From Photobacterium halotolerans DSM 18316 (GTDB lineage: Bacteria; Pseudomonadota; Gammaproteobacteria; Enterobacterales; Vibrionaceae): a stretch of DNA of 64,000 nucleotides. The DNA is taken from contig NZ_KE384319.1 of the NCBI RefSeq assembly GCF_000425165.1, positions 124,001 to 188,000 on the forward strand, written 5' to 3'. This document shows positions 45,208-56,317 of this stretch, piece after piece. Made by a program: the position numbers and the translations under genes. Within the stretch, counting starts at the first letter, position 1. Every line of letters begins with the position of its first letter. The notes beneath the pieces are model-generated. The model did no database searches, was not told where the DNA came from, and worked only from the letters and a program-made list of their open reading frames with translations.

Positions 45208-46404
45208 TCAGTCATTGGCCAGCTTGAAGGCTTCACGGAGCTGACCCAGGTACTCTTCATCCTGGCAGATGCTTTTTCCGGGTTCATCTGAAATTTTGGC
45301 AACTGGCCGGCCTTCGCATTCGGTCAGTTTCAGCACAATATTTAAGGTCTCAACATCTGGCAAGTCACACGTCATATTCGTACCTATGCCAAAACTGATT
45401 TGGGCGCGCTGACAGAAGTGCTGATATATCTCCAGTGCACGCTCTAACGTCAGACTGTCGGAAAACACCAGTGTTTTGCTTTTCGGATCAATACCCAGCG
45501 ACTGATAATGCGCAATGGCTTTTTCACCCCATGCAATCGGGTCGCCGCTGTCATGACGAAGACCACTGAAGCGTTTCGAAAGACGCAGATCGAAATCCCG
45601 CAAAAATGCATCCATGTTAATACAGTCGGTTAAGGCGATGCCTAATGAGTCCGGGTATTCCTGCAGCCAGCGATTCAATGCTAACTGCTGAGAGTCAGCC
45701 AGTTCACCGGCCAGTTGCTGGTGTGCCTGGAACCATTCATGTGCCTGGGTACCAAAAGGGGTTAGCTGGCGAGTTCGGGCCAGATGGTAGTTTGAAGTTC
45801 CGCCAAACTGAGGGAAATGTGCTGTCAGATAATCGACAATGGCGTAGTGTACGTCTTTAGAAAAACGACGCCGGGTGCCGAAATCGACCAGAGAAAATTC
45901 GCTGATGTCTGTCTCGGCTGCCATCGTGTGAAAATGGGTCAGTTTGTGTTTGAGTTGATCAATCGCATCTTGAGGTGAGACATCAGCATAGCGATGACGA
46001 CAGCGAATTTCGCAGACAATGGCAAGCAAAGGCACTTCCCACAAGATGATATCCAGCCATTTTCCTTCGATACGTATAGTGAGCTGTTCATCGCTTTCAC
46101 CTATGATCACCTGCGCGGGGTCGAGGTGAAACTGGCTTAAATAGTCCAGGTAGTCATGCTGGAAGAATGGCAGTGTGGCTAAGTAGTCAATTTCTTCTGT
46201 GCTAAAACGCAGCTCACCCAGGTGAGCGACTTGTCTTTTGATTTCAGCCAGGTAAGGCCTGAGATCTTCGCCACTGCGACAACGAAACTCGGCGGCAGCG
46301 TTCACATCTGGGTAAAGATGAAAAATCGCTTGCTGCATGTGGAGTTTATACGCATCGGTATCAAGCAGTGAATCAATGATCCAAGGTTGCATAGTGTGGT
46401 TCAT
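45208..46404 (-). CDS. pncB: Nicotinate phosphoribosyltransferase
   Basis: The 398-residue enzyme makes nicotinate mononucleotide from nicotinate and PRPP in NAD salvage and fits E. coli PncB in length. Visible motifs: [15 protein letters not shown] at the N terminus, [19 protein letters not shown], and the region around the phosphorylatable His ([21 protein letters not shown]). The phosphate-binding stretch is [18 protein letters not shown]. The gene is monocistronic. A long non-coding interval of about 420 bases separates it from the divergent pepN; I see no recognisable NAD-regulator site in it. Confidence 0.95.
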   Translation of the reverse strand: MNHTMQPWIIDSLLDTDAYKLHMQQAIFHLYPDVNAAAEFRCRSGEDLRPYLAEIKRQVAHLGELRFSTEEIDYLATLPFFQHDYLDYLSQFHLDPAQVIIGESDEQLTIRIEGKWLDIILWEVPLLAIVCEIRCRHRYADVSPQDAIDQLKHKLTHFHTMAAETDISEFSLVDFGTRRRFSKDVHYAIVDYLTAHFPQFGGTSNYHLARTRQLTPFGTQAHEWFQAHQQLAGELADSQQLALNRWLQEYPDSLGIALTDCINMDAFLRDFDLRLSKRFSGLRHDSGDPIAWGEKAIAHYQSLGIDPKSKTLVFSDSLTLERALEIYQHFCQRAQISFGIGTNMTCDLPDVETLNIVLKLTECEGRPVAKISDEPGKSICQDEEYLGQLREAFKLAND

Positions 46405-46823
46405 ATTGCAGAGTCATTCCTGTTAAGAGGCTAAAATCAATGTACTGGGGTAAAGGAGGTGGTACGACAGTGTCATTGTTACGCGACGCGACACAGGTAA
46501 CAATAGGTAAAGATAAGATTTTCACCTCAAGTGCTATCTGCTAACATTTTGTCTTAACACAGTGTAAAGATTATTGGCGACCAATTATACGTATTCACAT
46601 AAAGTATAGTTGATGCGATTTCAAGAATTCTTGTCTTACCTATACGGCGTGTTTATGGCACATGCTGCACGCTGACTTTACCTGCTCCATACCCGCTATC
46701 ATAACCTGAAGTGGGGTATGCAAATTTTTCAGTTCCGCAAACAATGTTTCATCGATTGAAAAGATCGAATCTTGTTCGTTGTATTGTGGCAACTGCCAAT
46801 ATGGATGATGAAGGAAGGACTTT
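46405..46823. other. Divergent promoter region of pncB and pepN
   Basis: No gene is seen. A hairpin CATACCC / GGGTATG around 46687-46720, followed by AAATTTTT, lies about 100 bases before the pepN start and could be a leader or weak terminator. A longer inverted repeat GCGTG...CACGC lies at about 46648-46673. Neither fits a known riboswitch that I recognise. Confidence 0.4.
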
Positions 46824-49448
46824 ATGGCCGATCAACCGAATGCCGCTCAACCCACTGCTAAGTACCGCGCTGACTATACCGCACCCGATTTTACGATTAC
46901 CGATATTGATCTGGTGTTTGATCTGCAAGACACGGCGACCCGCGTTGTTGCTGTCAGTAAAGTGAAGCAACAAACTGAAGGTGCGACGTCACTGGAATTA
47001 GACGGTGATGATTTGGTTCTGCGTCGGCTGGAAATCAATGGTGAAACCTGGCAGCACTATGAAGAAACGGCCGATGGCCTGCTGATTCATCAATTGCCTG
47101 AGGAGTTTGAACTCACCATTGAAACGGAGATTAACCCGGAAGCAAACACCGCGCTTGAAGGCCTGTATAAATCTGGTGGCGGCTTCTGTACCCAGTGCGA
47201 GGCGGAAGGTTTTCGGCGTATTACGTTTTATCAGGACCGCCCGGATGTACTTGCCCGTTTCACCACCAAAGTGATCGCCGATAAAGCCAGCTTCCCGTAT
47301 CTGCTGAGCAATGGTAATAAAGTGGCAAGCGGTGAGCTGGAAAATGGCCGTCATTGGGTTCAGTGGCAGGATCCGTATCCAAAGCCTTGCTACCTGTTTG
47401 CCCTGGTTGCCGGTGACTTTGATGTGTTGCGTGATAATTATAAAACAGTCAGCGGTCGTGACGTTGCGCTGGAAATCTTTGTCGATAAGGGCAATCTGGA
47501 TCGCGCGGAACACGCCATGCAATCACTCATCAACTCCATGAAATGGGATGAAGAGCGGTTTGGTCTGGAATATGACCTGGATATCTATATGGTCGTTGCC
47601 GTTGATTTCTTCAACATGGGGGCGATGGAAAACAAAGGCCTGAATATCTTTAACTCCAAATACGTACTGGCGAATCCGGCCACTGCCACGGATACGGATT
47701 ATCTGGGCATTGAGGCGGTTATTGGTCATGAGTACTTCCACAATTGGACCGGTAACCGCATTACATGCCGGGACTGGTTCCAGCTCAGCCTGAAAGAAGG
47801 CTTGACTGTATTCCGGGATCAGGAGTTTTCATCGGATCTGGGCTCTCGGCCGGTAAACCGAATCAACAACGTCCGTGTTATGCGTGGGCCACAGTTTGCC
47901 GAGGACCGCGGTCCGATGTCGCATCCGATCCGACCGGAAAAAGTCATTGAGATGAATAACTTCTACACCCTGACCGTTTATGAGAAGGGCAGTGAAGTGA
48001 TCCGGATGATGCATACGCTGCTGGGCGAAGCAGGTTTTCAGGCGGGTATGAAACTGTATGTTGAACGTCATGACGGAACAGCAGCGACATGTGACGACTT
48101 TGTGCTGGCGATGGAAGAGGCTTCGGGTGTTGACCTGAGTCAGTTCCGTTTATGGTACAGCCAGTCGGGCACGCCGATTGTAAAAGTCAGCACTGAATAT
48201 GATGCCGGCACAAAACGTTACCTTGTCACGGTAAAACAACATACGCCCCCTACAGCCGGGCAAAAAGAGAAACAGCCACTGCATATTCCGTTTGATATCG
48301 AACTCTATGACAGTAAAGGCCAGGTTATTGAGTTACAGTGTAATGGAGAGAAAGTGCATCATGTACTGGATGTCACTGAGTCTGAGCAGACTTTTGAGTT
48401 TGATCAGGTGAATGAGCGGCCTGTGATTTCCATGTTACGTGAATTCTCAGCGCCGGTTGTCCTGGAGTACGATTACAGTGACCAGGAGCTGGTATTCCTG
48501 ATGACCCATGCACGTAATGAGTTTGCGCGCTGGGATGCCGGTCAGATGCTGCTGGCCAAATATATTCGCAGTAATGTGGCCGCGGTACAAACGGGGAAAG
48601 CAGTGGTTTTCCCTGAAAACGTGGTGGATGCATTCCGCGGGGCATTACTGGACGAAAAACTCGATCCGGCCTTTATTGCTGAAATGCTGACTCTGCCCGG
48701 CGAGAATGAAGTGGCAGGCTGGTATGACGTTGTTGATGTTGATGCAATACATGCTGTGCTCGGACAGCTCGAAAAACTTCTGGCGACAGAGCTGGAAGAT
48801 GAACTGACTGCCATTTATCACTCACTGAAGCAGGCCAGTTACAGTATTGAGCATGGCGCGATAGCCAAACGTGCGTTGCGTAATCGCTGCCTCGCTTATC
48901 TGGCATTGACAGAGCAGGGTGAAAAACTGGTGTCAGCTCAGTATGAAACGGCCGACAACATGACAGACACTATGGCGGCCATGTCAGCAGCTAATGAAGC
49001 ACAACTGGCCTGCCGTGAATCGCAGATGGCAGATTTCAGCGACAAGTGGAGCCATGACGGACTGGTCATGGACAAATGGTTTATTCTTCAGGGCAAGAAT
49101 CCGGCGGCAAACGCTCTGGATAATGTGCGTGACACTATGCAACACCCAGCGTTTAGTCTGAAGAACCCGAACCGTACACGCAGCCTGGTAGCGAGTTTCT
49201 GCGCCAATAATCCGGTTCGGTTCCACGCCAAAGACGGCAGTGGCTATCGTTTCCTGACTGAGATACTGACTGCCCTGAATACGTCGAACCCGCAGCTGGC
49301 TTCACGCCTGATTGAGCCTTTCCTCAAGTACCGTCTGTATGATGAGGAACGCCAGGCACTGATGCGTGCCGAGCTGGAGAAACTGGCCGGTTTGGACAAT
49401 CTGGCGAGAGATTTGTTTGAGAAAGTGGAAAAAGCACTTGAACAATAA
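46824..49448 (+). CDS. pepN: Aminopeptidase N
   Basis: The 874-residue M1 zinc aminopeptidase is the main cytosolic alanyl aminopeptidase of the E. coli type. The substrate-recognition GAMEN motif is at residues 266-270, and the zinc site HEYFHNW-x(n)-E has His302, Glu303, His306 and Glu325 (LKEGLTVFRDQEF). The C-terminal helical domain (about 550-874) is complete. ATG 46824 follows AAGGACTTT. It trims N-terminal residues from peptides made by the ATP-dependent proteases. A terminator lies 20 bases past the stop, so it is transcribed alone. Confidence 0.96.
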   Translation: MADQPNAAQPTAKYRADYTAPDFTITDIDLVFDLQDTATRVVAVSKVKQQTEGATSLELDGDDLVLRRLEINGETWQHYEETADGLLIHQLPEEFELTIETEINPEANTALEGLYKSGGGFCTQCEAEGFRRITFYQDRPDVLARFTTKVIADKASFPYLLSNGNKVASGELENGRHWVQWQDPYPKPCYLFALVAGDFDVLRDNYKTVSGRDVALEIFVDKGNLDRAEHAMQSLINSMKWDEERFGLEYDLDIYMVVAVDFFNMGAMENKGLNIFNSKYVLANPATATDTDYLGIEAVIGHEYFHNWTGNRITCRDWFQLSLKEGLTVFRDQEFSSDLGSRPVNRINNVRVMRGPQFAEDRGPMSHPIRPEKVIEMNNFYTLTVYEKGSEVIRMMHTLLGEAGFQAGMKLYVERHDGTAATCDDFVLAMEEASGVDLSQFRLWYSQSGTPIVKVSTEYDAGTKRYLVTVKQHTPPTAGQKEKQPLHIPFDIELYDSKGQVIELQCNGEKVHHVLDVTESEQTFEFDQVNERPVISMLREFSAPVVLEYDYSDQELVFLMTHARNEFARWDAGQMLLAKYIRSNVAAVQTGKAVVFPENVVDAFRGALLDEKLDPAFIAEMLTLPGENEVAGWYDVVDVDAIHAVLGQLEKLLATELEDELTAIYHSLKQASYSIEHGAIAKRALRNRCLAYLALTEQGEKLVSAQYETADNMTDTMAAMSAANEAQLACRESQMADFSDKWSHDGLVMDKWFILQGKNPAANALDNVRDTMQHPAFSLKNPNRTRSLVASFCANNPVRFHAKDGSGYRFLTEILTALNTSNPQLASRLIEPFLKYRLYDEERQALMRAELEKLAGLDNLARDLFEKVEKALEQ

Positions 49449-49468
49449 AGCAAGTCTGTTTTAATCAG

Positions 49469-49495
49469 AAGGCTCCTCCGGGAGCCTTTCTTTTT
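49469..49495 (+). terminator. Rho-independent terminator of pepN
   Basis: AAGGCTCC pairs with GGAGCCTT around TCCG, followed by a T-rich run. Confidence 0.85.
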
Positions 49496-49533
49496 ATTCG
49501 ACCAATTTTATCCGATCAAGCAGGCTTGTTTGC

Positions 49534-49755
49534 ATGAAGAGATACACCTTTTCAGTCAACATTCCCTATCACACCTACCTGCAGCATTACTCGGGGGCTG
49601 CCAGCTCAGTGCTGGTTCACACCGATGAGGGCCTCCGGTTGCAGCTTCCGGCCGTCAGACTTCGGCCTTTCCTCAGTCAGTTAGGTATTAAAGGGCGTTT
49701 TCGGGTTGTTGTCAGCGCGGAAAACCGTTTTGAAAAGTTGGAGAAAATCGCTTAA
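49534..49755 (+). CDS. DUF2835-family small protein
   Basis: The 73-residue product has the compact pattern of DUF2835: FSVNIPYHTYLQHYSGAASSVLVHTDEGLRLQLPAVRLRPFLSQLGIKGRFRVV, ending in a basic helix. This family is widespread in marine gammaproteobacteria and has no known function. No signal peptide or membrane segment is present, so a cytosolic protein is expected. It sits alone between the pepN terminator and a 420-base gap. Confidence 0.82.
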   Translation: MKRYTFSVNIPYHTYLQHYSGAASSVLVHTDEGLRLQLPAVRLRPFLSQLGIKGRFRVVVSAENRFEKLEKIA

Positions 49756-50175
49756 AACCTGTCTTTAGTCGGATATTAACAAATGTCCTACATAATTATG
49801 CGAAACTGGTTTTTTTATCTGTTGCGAATAAAGTATTCGATATTCACTTGCCTGAGATTTTGATTAGTTTCGCGACTAGAAAAAAGTTTATATTTTTAGA
49901 TGGTTAGACCAGAAAGTGCGTGTAACAGCAAGTTATCGCATTGGAATTTTTGCCTGCTGGCAGCCTGCCAATCAAAACATCTACCTTAGTCACATATTCG
50001 ATTTTTTCTTCAAAAACCAGAGTAATTAACGTAACCATTTGGCAACAAAACCCCCTACAATAGCTGTCGAGTCAACAATACCTCGCCAGAGAGACGTTTT
50101 TTAGCGCTGAACTCAAGGCGTCGTTATAAAACCCTATACTAGATTGATAAAAGTAATAACGATGGAGCATCTGCT
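49756..50175. other. Intergenic region upstream of the NAD-glutamate dehydrogenase gene
   Basis: No gene is seen in these 420 bases. A TATACT box at 50135-50140 could be the -10 of the downstream promoter, but the matching -35 is poor. The first half is AT-rich. Confidence 0.4.
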
Positions 50176-53100
50176 ATGACCGCACCTGACACAATAGTGC
50201 CGGTACTGCTTGAAAAAGTGTATGGCTTAATCCAGGACAAGATAGAATCCCCTCAGCAGTCATTAGTCGAAGTGTTTGCTCAGCGATTGTTAGGACAACT
50301 GGCAGATGATGATCTGCTTCAACGGAATGAATCTGATTTGTATGGTGCAGTACTTAGCCTCTGGCACCATCTAGTGCAAAACAAACCTGACCAAATTTCT
50401 GTTCGTGTTTATAACCCGACATTGAGTCGATATGGCTGGCAGTCAACCCACACGGTAGTGGAGATTGTGATGCCGGATCATCCTTTTCTGGTCGACTCAG
50501 TCCGCATGACATTAAACCGTCTGGGCATCACCAGTCATTTGATGTTCAATGGCCCGTATTTCTTCAAGCGCGATGATCAAGGGGTGATCATTGAAGCATG
50601 TGGAGAATCCGGCGATCTGCAAACTTTATTCCACATTGAAGTCGATCGGTTATCCAGCAAAGAAGAAATGGATGCTTTGAAAACCGAGCTTGAGCAAGTA
50701 TTGCAAGATATCGAGCTGGTCGTGAATGACTGGCAGGCAATGCAGAGCAAAATGCTGGAGATTGCGCAAGAACTTAAATCTGCCAAGTTACCGGTAGAAA
50801 AGAGCCACCGTGAGGAAGCGATTGAGTTTCTGGAGTGGGTGACACGCCATAATTTTACCTTTATGGGTTATCACCAGTACGATCTGGTGCCTGTTGAAGG
50901 TGATTTTGAACTGCGTCCCTGTGCCGAAAAAGGCCTGGGCCTCCTGAGCAAGCCGGGTAAAGCCCGTTCACTCATGTTGTCTGACCTGCCTGAATCAGCG
51001 CGAGTTGAAGCGAGAAAGCCAAATCTGCTGATTCTGACCAAGAGCAACGGTAAGTCGAAGATTCACCGTCCTGCTTACATTGATTACATAGGTATTAAAC
51101 GTCTGGATAAAGACGGCAATGTGATCGGCGAGCACCGTTTCACCGGCCTGTATGCTGCAACGGCTTACCATCAGACAGCGATGAATATTCCGTTGATCCG
51201 CAATAAAGTGATACGCATTCTTCAAAGCAGTGGCTATTCAGAAGATTCACACTCGTGGAAGGCGATGAATAACATTCTGGAAACCTATCCGCGTGATGAG
51301 CTGATTCAGGCCAGTGAAAAAGAAATGCAGGATGTGGCCAGCGGTGTGGTGAGAATGCAGGATCGTGATCTTCTGCGTCTGTTTGTTCGCCGTGATCCTT
51401 TCGGTCGCTTCTTCTCTTGCATGGTTTATGTCACCCGTGAGCGTTATAATACCGAACTGCGTGTTAAGACTCAGAAAATTTTCCAAGAGTATTTTGGCTC
51501 TAAACAAAATGTGGATTTCACCACTTTCTTCTCAGAGAGCCCACTAGCGAGAACTCATTATATTGTGCGTGTAGATAACAATAACTTTGATGTAGATGTA
51601 AAAGCGATCGAACGTAATCTGGTCGAAGCGGCTGCTTCCTGGGAAGATCGTTTAATTGATTCACTGATCTCAAATTTCGGTGAAAATCAGGGAACCCCTC
51701 TGGCGAAAAACTATGCGCGCGCCTTCCCGCGTTCTTATAAAGAGCAAATGCTGCCAGGCTCTGCGGTTGCAGATATTGAGCTGCTGGAAAGCCTGAGCGA
51801 AGACAACAAGCTGGGCATGCTGTTCTACCGTCCGCAGGAAGTGGCAACAGATTCACGTTTTGTGAAGCTGAAACTTTACCACCGTGATGAGCCAATCCAT
51901 CTGTCCGATGTGATGCCAATGCTGGAAAACCTTGGCTTGCGTGTGATCGGAGAGTCGCCATACGAGATCGTTACGGCGAACGGAACCGTATTTTGGATCC
52001 TCGACTTTGCGATGCTGGTCAATGGTTGCAACGAGATTGATCTGAGCGATGCGCGGGATCGTTTCCAGGAAGCCTTTGCTGCTATCTGGCACAGTGAGCT
52101 GGAAAGTGACGGCTTTAACCGCCTTCTGTTTTGTGCCGAGCTGACCGGCCGGGAAATTACTATTGTCCGCAGTTATGCCCGTTATATGCGCCAGGTTGGT
52201 TTCCCGTTCAGTCAGCAATATATTGAAGATACGCTGGCGAATCACGCTGATTTGGCACGTGATCTGGTGGATCTGTTTGCCTTGCGTTTTGATCCTGCGA
52301 CTAAGTTCAGCGCGAAAGCTGAAGAAGCACTGATCACTAAGATGAATGAAAAGCTGGAAGAAGTCGAAAGTCTGGATGACGACCGTATTATCCGTCGTTA
52401 TATGGAAATGATTCTGGCTACCCAGCGTACCAACTACTATCAGACTGATGAACAAGGCCAGCCTAAACCATGGCTGTCGCTGAAACTGCGTCCGTCTGAA
52501 ATCTCGGAAATTCCGGCACCTGTACCTTTCTTTGAGATCTTCGTTTACGCGCCAGATATTGAAGGGGTTCACCTGCGTGGTGGCAAGGTGGCCCGCGGTG
52601 GTTTGCGTTGGTCAGATCGTCAGGAAGATTTCCGTACCGAAATTCTGGGTCTGGTTAAAGCACAACAGGTGAAGAACACCGTTATCGTACCTGTGGGTGC
52701 AAAAGGCGGATTCGTTTGTAAGCGTCAGCCACAAATGACAACCCGTGAGGAAATCCTGGCTGAAGGTCAGCGTTGTTACAAGCGCTTCATTCGCGCACTG
52801 CTGGATGTGACTGATAACATCATTGAAGGCGAGATTGTTTATCCAAGCAATGTTGTCCGTCATGATGAGGATGACCCGTATCTGGTTGTTGCTGCCGATA
52901 AAGGCACTGCGACTTTCTCTGATCTGGCTAACTCGGTATCAGCGGATTACAATTTCTGGCTGGGTGATGCTTTTGCTTCTGGCGGCTCTAACGGTTACGA
53001 CCACAAGAAAATGGGTATCACAGCTAAAGGTGGCTGGGAGTCTGTTAAGCGCCACTTCCGCGAATTGGGTATTGACTGCCAGACAACAGATTTCACCTGT

Positions 53101-55005
53101 GTTGGTATTGGTGACATGGCCGGCGATGTGTTCGGTAACGGTATGTTATTGTCTAAACATACACGTTTGGTTGCTGCATTTAACCACATGCACATCTTCC
53201 TGGATCCCAATCCGGATTCAGCATCGAGCTGGGAAGAGCGTAACCGCCTGTTCCATCTCCCTCGCTCAAGCTGGGAAGATTACGATGCCAGCCTGATCTC
53301 TGAAGGCGGCGGTATTTTCTCACGCCGCAGCAAGTCTATTAAGCTGTCGCCACAAATTCAGAAACTCTTAGGCACACGTAAGCAGAGCCTGACGCCAAAC
53401 GAAGTGATCAAACTGATCCTGACAATGGAAGTGGATCTGCTGTGGAACGGCGGTATCGGTACTTATGTTAAGGCTGCCAGTGAAACACATACCGATGTTG
53501 GCGACCGTGCTAACGATGGTCTGCGTGTTAATGGCGGTGAGCTGCGTGCCAAGATCGTTGGTGAAGGTGGTAACCTGGGTATGACTCAGCTGGGTCGTGT
53601 TGAGTTTGCAATCAATGGCGGACGGGTTAACACTGACTTTATTGACAACGTGGGCGGTGTAGACTGTTCTGATAACGAAGTTAACATTAAGATCCTGCTC
53701 AATGGTCTGGTGGCTGCGGGTGATCTGACATACAAGCAACGCAACCTTCTGCTTGAGCAGATGGAAGATGAAGTGGGCGATATCGTACTGGACGATGCAT
53801 ACACCCAAAGTGAGTCTATTTCTGTGACTCAGCATCAAAGCGTACAGCTTCTGAAAGAGCAGATCCGCTTCATCCATCATCTGGAAAAAGAAGGCAAGCT
53901 GGACCGCGGCCTGGAGTACCTTCCTGATGACGATACACTGGCAGAGCGCGAGAAAGACGGTATTGGTCTGACACGTCCGGAGCTGGCGGTACTGGTAGCT
54001 TACGGCAAGATGGTACTGAAAGAAGAGCTGGTTACAGAAGAGATCACTGAAGATCCTTATCACAACCGTCTGCTGCCGGCATACTTCCCGAAAGCACTGC
54101 AGGAAAAGTATCGTACACAGATGGAAAATCACCCTCTGAAAGGAGAGTTGATTGCCACATCGCTGGCCAACCAGATGTCTAACGAGATGGGTTGTAACTT
54201 TGTCACCCGTTTGCAGGAAGAGACAGGTTCGACAGTGGCGGAAATTTCGTCTGCATACACTGTTGGTCGTGATGTGTTTGGCTTTGAGCAGTTCTTTGAG
54301 CAAATTCGCGAACTGGACAATAAGGTTCCTGCACATATCCAGTACGAGATGATGTATCGCTGTCGTCGTATGTTACGCCGCATCACTCGCTGGTTCTTGC
54401 GTAACCGCGATCGCAAGATGGGTATTGAAGAGCAAATTGCGTTCTATCAGCCAACGCTGAACAATCTGCGCGATAACCTGGAGAAGTACCTGGTGGCTGA
54501 AGAGGTGCAGGAGCATGATGATCAGGCGAACAGCATGATCAATGAAGGCGTCCCGGCACAGCTTGCGCATAATATTGCCCGTCTGAGCAGCCTGTACTCA
54601 GCCATGGATATTGCGCAGAGTGCGAAAGAGCTGAACAAAGATGTTGGTTTTATTGCTCGTGTCTACTTTGTACTTGGTGCACAGTTGTCGCTGCACTGGT
54701 TCCTGCAACAGGTTCATAATCAGCCGGTTGAAAACCATTGGCAGGCACTGGCTCGTGCTTCTTTCCGTGAAGATCTGGATTGGCAGCAACGTCAGCTCAC
54801 ATCTGCGGTTATCGGAGCAGGCAAGGGCAGTGAAAAACCTGAAACGCTGATTGAGATGTGGATTGAGCATCATCACTCCGCCATTCAACGCTGGGAAAGC
54901 GTACTTGCTGAATTCAAGGTGGGTACAGCCCATGAATTTGCAAAATTCTCCGTTGCAATGCGTGAATTGGTGTTATTAAATTTGAATTGCAAACCAAATC
55001 AGTGA
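50176..55005 (+). CDS. gdhB: NAD-specific glutamate dehydrogenase, large (180-kDa) class
   Basis: The 1609-residue enzyme belongs to the L_GDH180 class, in which a glutamate dehydrogenase core is embedded in long N- and C-terminal regulatory parts. The core includes the substrate site RGGLRWSDRQEDFRTEILGLVKAQQVKNTVIVPVGAKGGF (about residues 805-850, read as overlapping short motifs) with its catalytic Lys, and the NAD domain with GIGDMAGDVFGNGML. It converts glutamate to 2-oxoglutarate and ammonium for use of amino acids as carbon source. ATG 50176 follows GGAG. ACT-like repeats are expected in the N-terminal 600 residues. A strong terminator follows directly. Confidence 0.95.
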   Translation: MTAPDTIVPVLLEKVYGLIQDKIESPQQSLVEVFAQRLLGQLADDDLLQRNESDLYGAVLSLWHHLVQNKPDQISVRVYNPTLSRYGWQSTHTVVEIVMPDHPFLVDSVRMTLNRLGITSHLMFNGPYFFKRDDQGVIIEACGESGDLQTLFHIEVDRLSSKEEMDALKTELEQVLQDIELVVNDWQAMQSKMLEIAQELKSAKLPVEKSHREEAIEFLEWVTRHNFTFMGYHQYDLVPVEGDFELRPCAEKGLGLLSKPGKARSLMLSDLPESARVEARKPNLLILTKSNGKSKIHRPAYIDYIGIKRLDKDGNVIGEHRFTGLYAATAYHQTAMNIPLIRNKVIRILQSSGYSEDSHSWKAMNNILETYPRDELIQASEKEMQDVASGVVRMQDRDLLRLFVRRDPFGRFFSCMVYVTRERYNTELRVKTQKIFQEYFGSKQNVDFTTFFSESPLARTHYIVRVDNNNFDVDVKAIERNLVEAAASWEDRLIDSLISNFGENQGTPLAKNYARAFPRSYKEQMLPGSAVADIELLESLSEDNKLGMLFYRPQEVATDSRFVKLKLYHRDEPIHLSDVMPMLENLGLRVIGESPYEIVTANGTVFWILDFAMLVNGCNEIDLSDARDRFQEAFAAIWHSELESDGFNRLLFCAELTGREITIVRSYARYMRQVGFPFSQQYIEDTLANHADLARDLVDLFALRFDPATKFSAKAEEALITKMNEKLEEVESLDDDRIIRRYMEMILATQRTNYYQTDEQGQPKPWLSLKLRPSEISEIPAPVPFFEIFVYAPDIEGVHLRGGKVARGGLRWSDRQEDFRTEILGLVKAQQVKNTVIVPVGAKGGFVCKRQPQMTTREEILAEGQRCYKRFIRALLDVTDNIIEGEIVYPSNVVRHDEDDPYLVVAADKGTATFSDLANSVSADYNFWLGDAFASGGSNGYDHKKMGITAKGGWESVKRHFRELGIDCQTTDFTCVGIGDMAGDVFGNGMLLSKHTRLVAAFNHMHIFLDPNPDSASSWEERNRLFHLPRSSWEDYDASLISEGGGIFSRRSKSIKLSPQIQKLLGTRKQSLTPNEVIKLILTMEVDLLWNGGIGTYVKAASETHTDVGDRANDGLRVNGGELRAKIVGEGGNLGMTQLGRVEFAINGGRVNTDFIDNVGGVDCSDNEVNIKILLNGLVAAGDLTYKQRNLLLEQMEDEVGDIVLDDAYTQSESISVTQHQSVQLLKEQIRFIHHLEKEGKLDRGLEYLPDDDTLAEREKDGIGLTRPELAVLVAYGKMVLKEELVTEEITEDPYHNRLLPAYFPKALQEKYRTQMENHPLKGELIATSLANQMSNEMGCNFVTRLQEETGSTVAEISSAYTVGRDVFGFEQFFEQIRELDNKVPAHIQYEMMYRCRRMLRRITRWFLRNRDRKMGIEEQIAFYQPTLNNLRDNLEKYLVAEEVQEHDDQANSMINEGVPAQLAHNIARLSSLYSAMDIAQSAKELNKDVGFIARVYFVLGAQLSLHWFLQQVHNQPVENHWQALARASFREDLDWQQRQLTSAVIGAGKGSEKPETLIEMWIEHHHSAIQRWESVLAEFKVGTAHEFAKFSVAMRELVLLNLNCKPNQ

Positions 55006-55012
55006 ATAATCT

Positions 55013-55038
55013 AGCCCCGTTTATACGGGGCTTTTTTT
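55013..55038 (+). terminator. Rho-independent terminator of gdhB
   Basis: AGCCCCGT pairs with ACGGGGCT around TTAT, then a T run; the pyrD ribosome-binding site begins immediately after. Confidence 0.9.
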
Positions 55039-55049
55039 AAGGAGGTATA

Positions 55050-56069
55050 ATGATTTACCGCCTCGCGCGTTCGGCCATGTTTCAGCTTGATCCTGAAAAA
55101 GCGCATGATTTGGCTATCAAGAACTTTTCTCGCTTCACCGGTACACCTCTCGATATTTTTTACCGTCAAAACCTCCCTGATCGTCCTGTTGAAGTCATGG
55201 GACTCAAGTTTAAAAACCCTGTTGGTCTGGCCGCCGGTCTGGATAAAAATGGCGAATGTATTGACGCCTTTGGCGCAATGGGCTTCGGATTCGTTGAAGT
55301 CGGCACTGTGACGCCTAAACCTCAGCCGGGAAATGACAAACCCAGACTTTTTCGGGTAAAGCCTGCGGAAGGTATTATCAACCGCTTTGGTTTCAACAAT
55401 AATGGCGTTGACCAACTGGTAGAAAATGTAAAGAAAGCCACGTTTGACGGAATTATCGGTATCAACATCGGTAAAAACAAAGATACACCGCTGGAGAAAG
55501 GGGTAGACGACTATCTGGTTTGTATGGATAAAGTCTACGAGCATGCTGGTTATATCGTTGTGAATATCTCATCACCGAATACCCCAGGGCTGCGTAATCT
55601 TCAGTACGGTGAGGCATTGGATGATTTGCTGGCACAATTGAAGAGCAGGCAAAAATCGTTGGCTGAGAAGTTTGGCCGATATGTGCCGCTTACGCTGAAG
55701 ATCGCGCCTGATCTCGAAGATCACGAGCTGATCCAAATTGCCGATTCCTTGATCCGCAATGAGGTTGACGGTGTGATAGGGACGAATACGACCCTGGATC
55801 GTACTCTGGTACAGGGAATGCCGCATTGTGATGAGGCCGGTGGCTTGAGTGGGCGTCCGCTGCAGCACAGAAGCACGGAAGTCATCCGTATGCTTAATCA
55901 TGAGCTAAAGGGACAAATCCCTATTATTGGGGTAGGTGGCATTGATTCAGCCATTGCTGCAAGAGAGAAGCTGCTAGCCGGCGCCAGTTTGGTCCAGGTC
56001 TATTCAGGCTTTATCTATCATGGTCCTAAACTGGTTAAAGATATCGTGCTCAATTGTGATTTACGATAA
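55050..56069 (+). CDS. pyrD: Dihydroorotate dehydrogenase (quinone), class 2
   Basis: The 339-residue membrane-associated enzyme oxidises dihydroorotate to orotate in pyrimidine synthesis, passing electrons to ubiquinone. The class 2 N-terminal helix ([23 protein letters not shown]) is present. Other motifs: [52 protein letters not shown] (with the active-site Ser) and [28 protein letters not shown] for the FMN phosphate. TAAGGAGGT makes an excellent start. A terminator lies about 55 bases past the stop. Confidence 0.97.
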   Translation: MIYRLARSAMFQLDPEKAHDLAIKNFSRFTGTPLDIFYRQNLPDRPVEVMGLKFKNPVGLAAGLDKNGECIDAFGAMGFGFVEVGTVTPKPQPGNDKPRLFRVKPAEGIINRFGFNNNGVDQLVENVKKATFDGIIGINIGKNKDTPLEKGVDDYLVCMDKVYEHAGYIVVNISSPNTPGLRNLQYGEALDDLLAQLKSRQKSLAEKFGRYVPLTLKIAPDLEDHELIQIADSLIRNEVDGVIGTNTTLDRTLVQGMPHCDEAGGLSGRPLQHRSTEVIRMLNHELKGQIPIIGVGGIDSAIAAREKLLAGASLVQVYSGFIYHGPKLVKDIVLNCDLR

Positions 56070-56122
56070 TGAGTGACGCTGTCACTAAACGTTCGCGTTT
56101 GTAAATCTGCCGTCATACAAAC

Positions 56123-56150
56123 AACGCCCACTTTATGTGGGCGTTTTTTT
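56123..56150 (+). terminator. Rho-independent terminator of pyrD
   Basis: AACGCCCAC pairs with GTGGGCGTT around TTTAT, followed by a T run. Confidence 0.92.
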
Positions 56151-56317
56151 GTTCCAACATCGGTGAAAAGCGGTATTTTGTCAAAATTACATAGCTTAAC
56201 ACTATGATCTTACAAATTTTTTCCCCTTTTATTTTATCACTTACTTAGTACAATTCCTTTTATGTACTTAATTTGCTTGCTTTGATCACAGTTAAGACAC
56301 TGACATTGGAGCCTATC

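Noticed and set aside
46687..46725. The CATACCC/GGGTATG hairpin before pepN as a riboswitch
   Set aside because: It is a single simple stem with no conserved core of any riboswitch class that I know.
51853..52572. A 239-codon minus-strand frame inside gdhB
   Set aside because: Same reasons as above: antisense shadow of the dehydrogenase core.
53368..54336. A 322-codon open frame on the minus strand inside gdhB
   Set aside because: It lies fully antisense to a well-supported 1609-residue enzyme, has a low-complexity Cys/His/Leu-rich product and no ribosome-binding site. Codon bias of the sense gene explains it.
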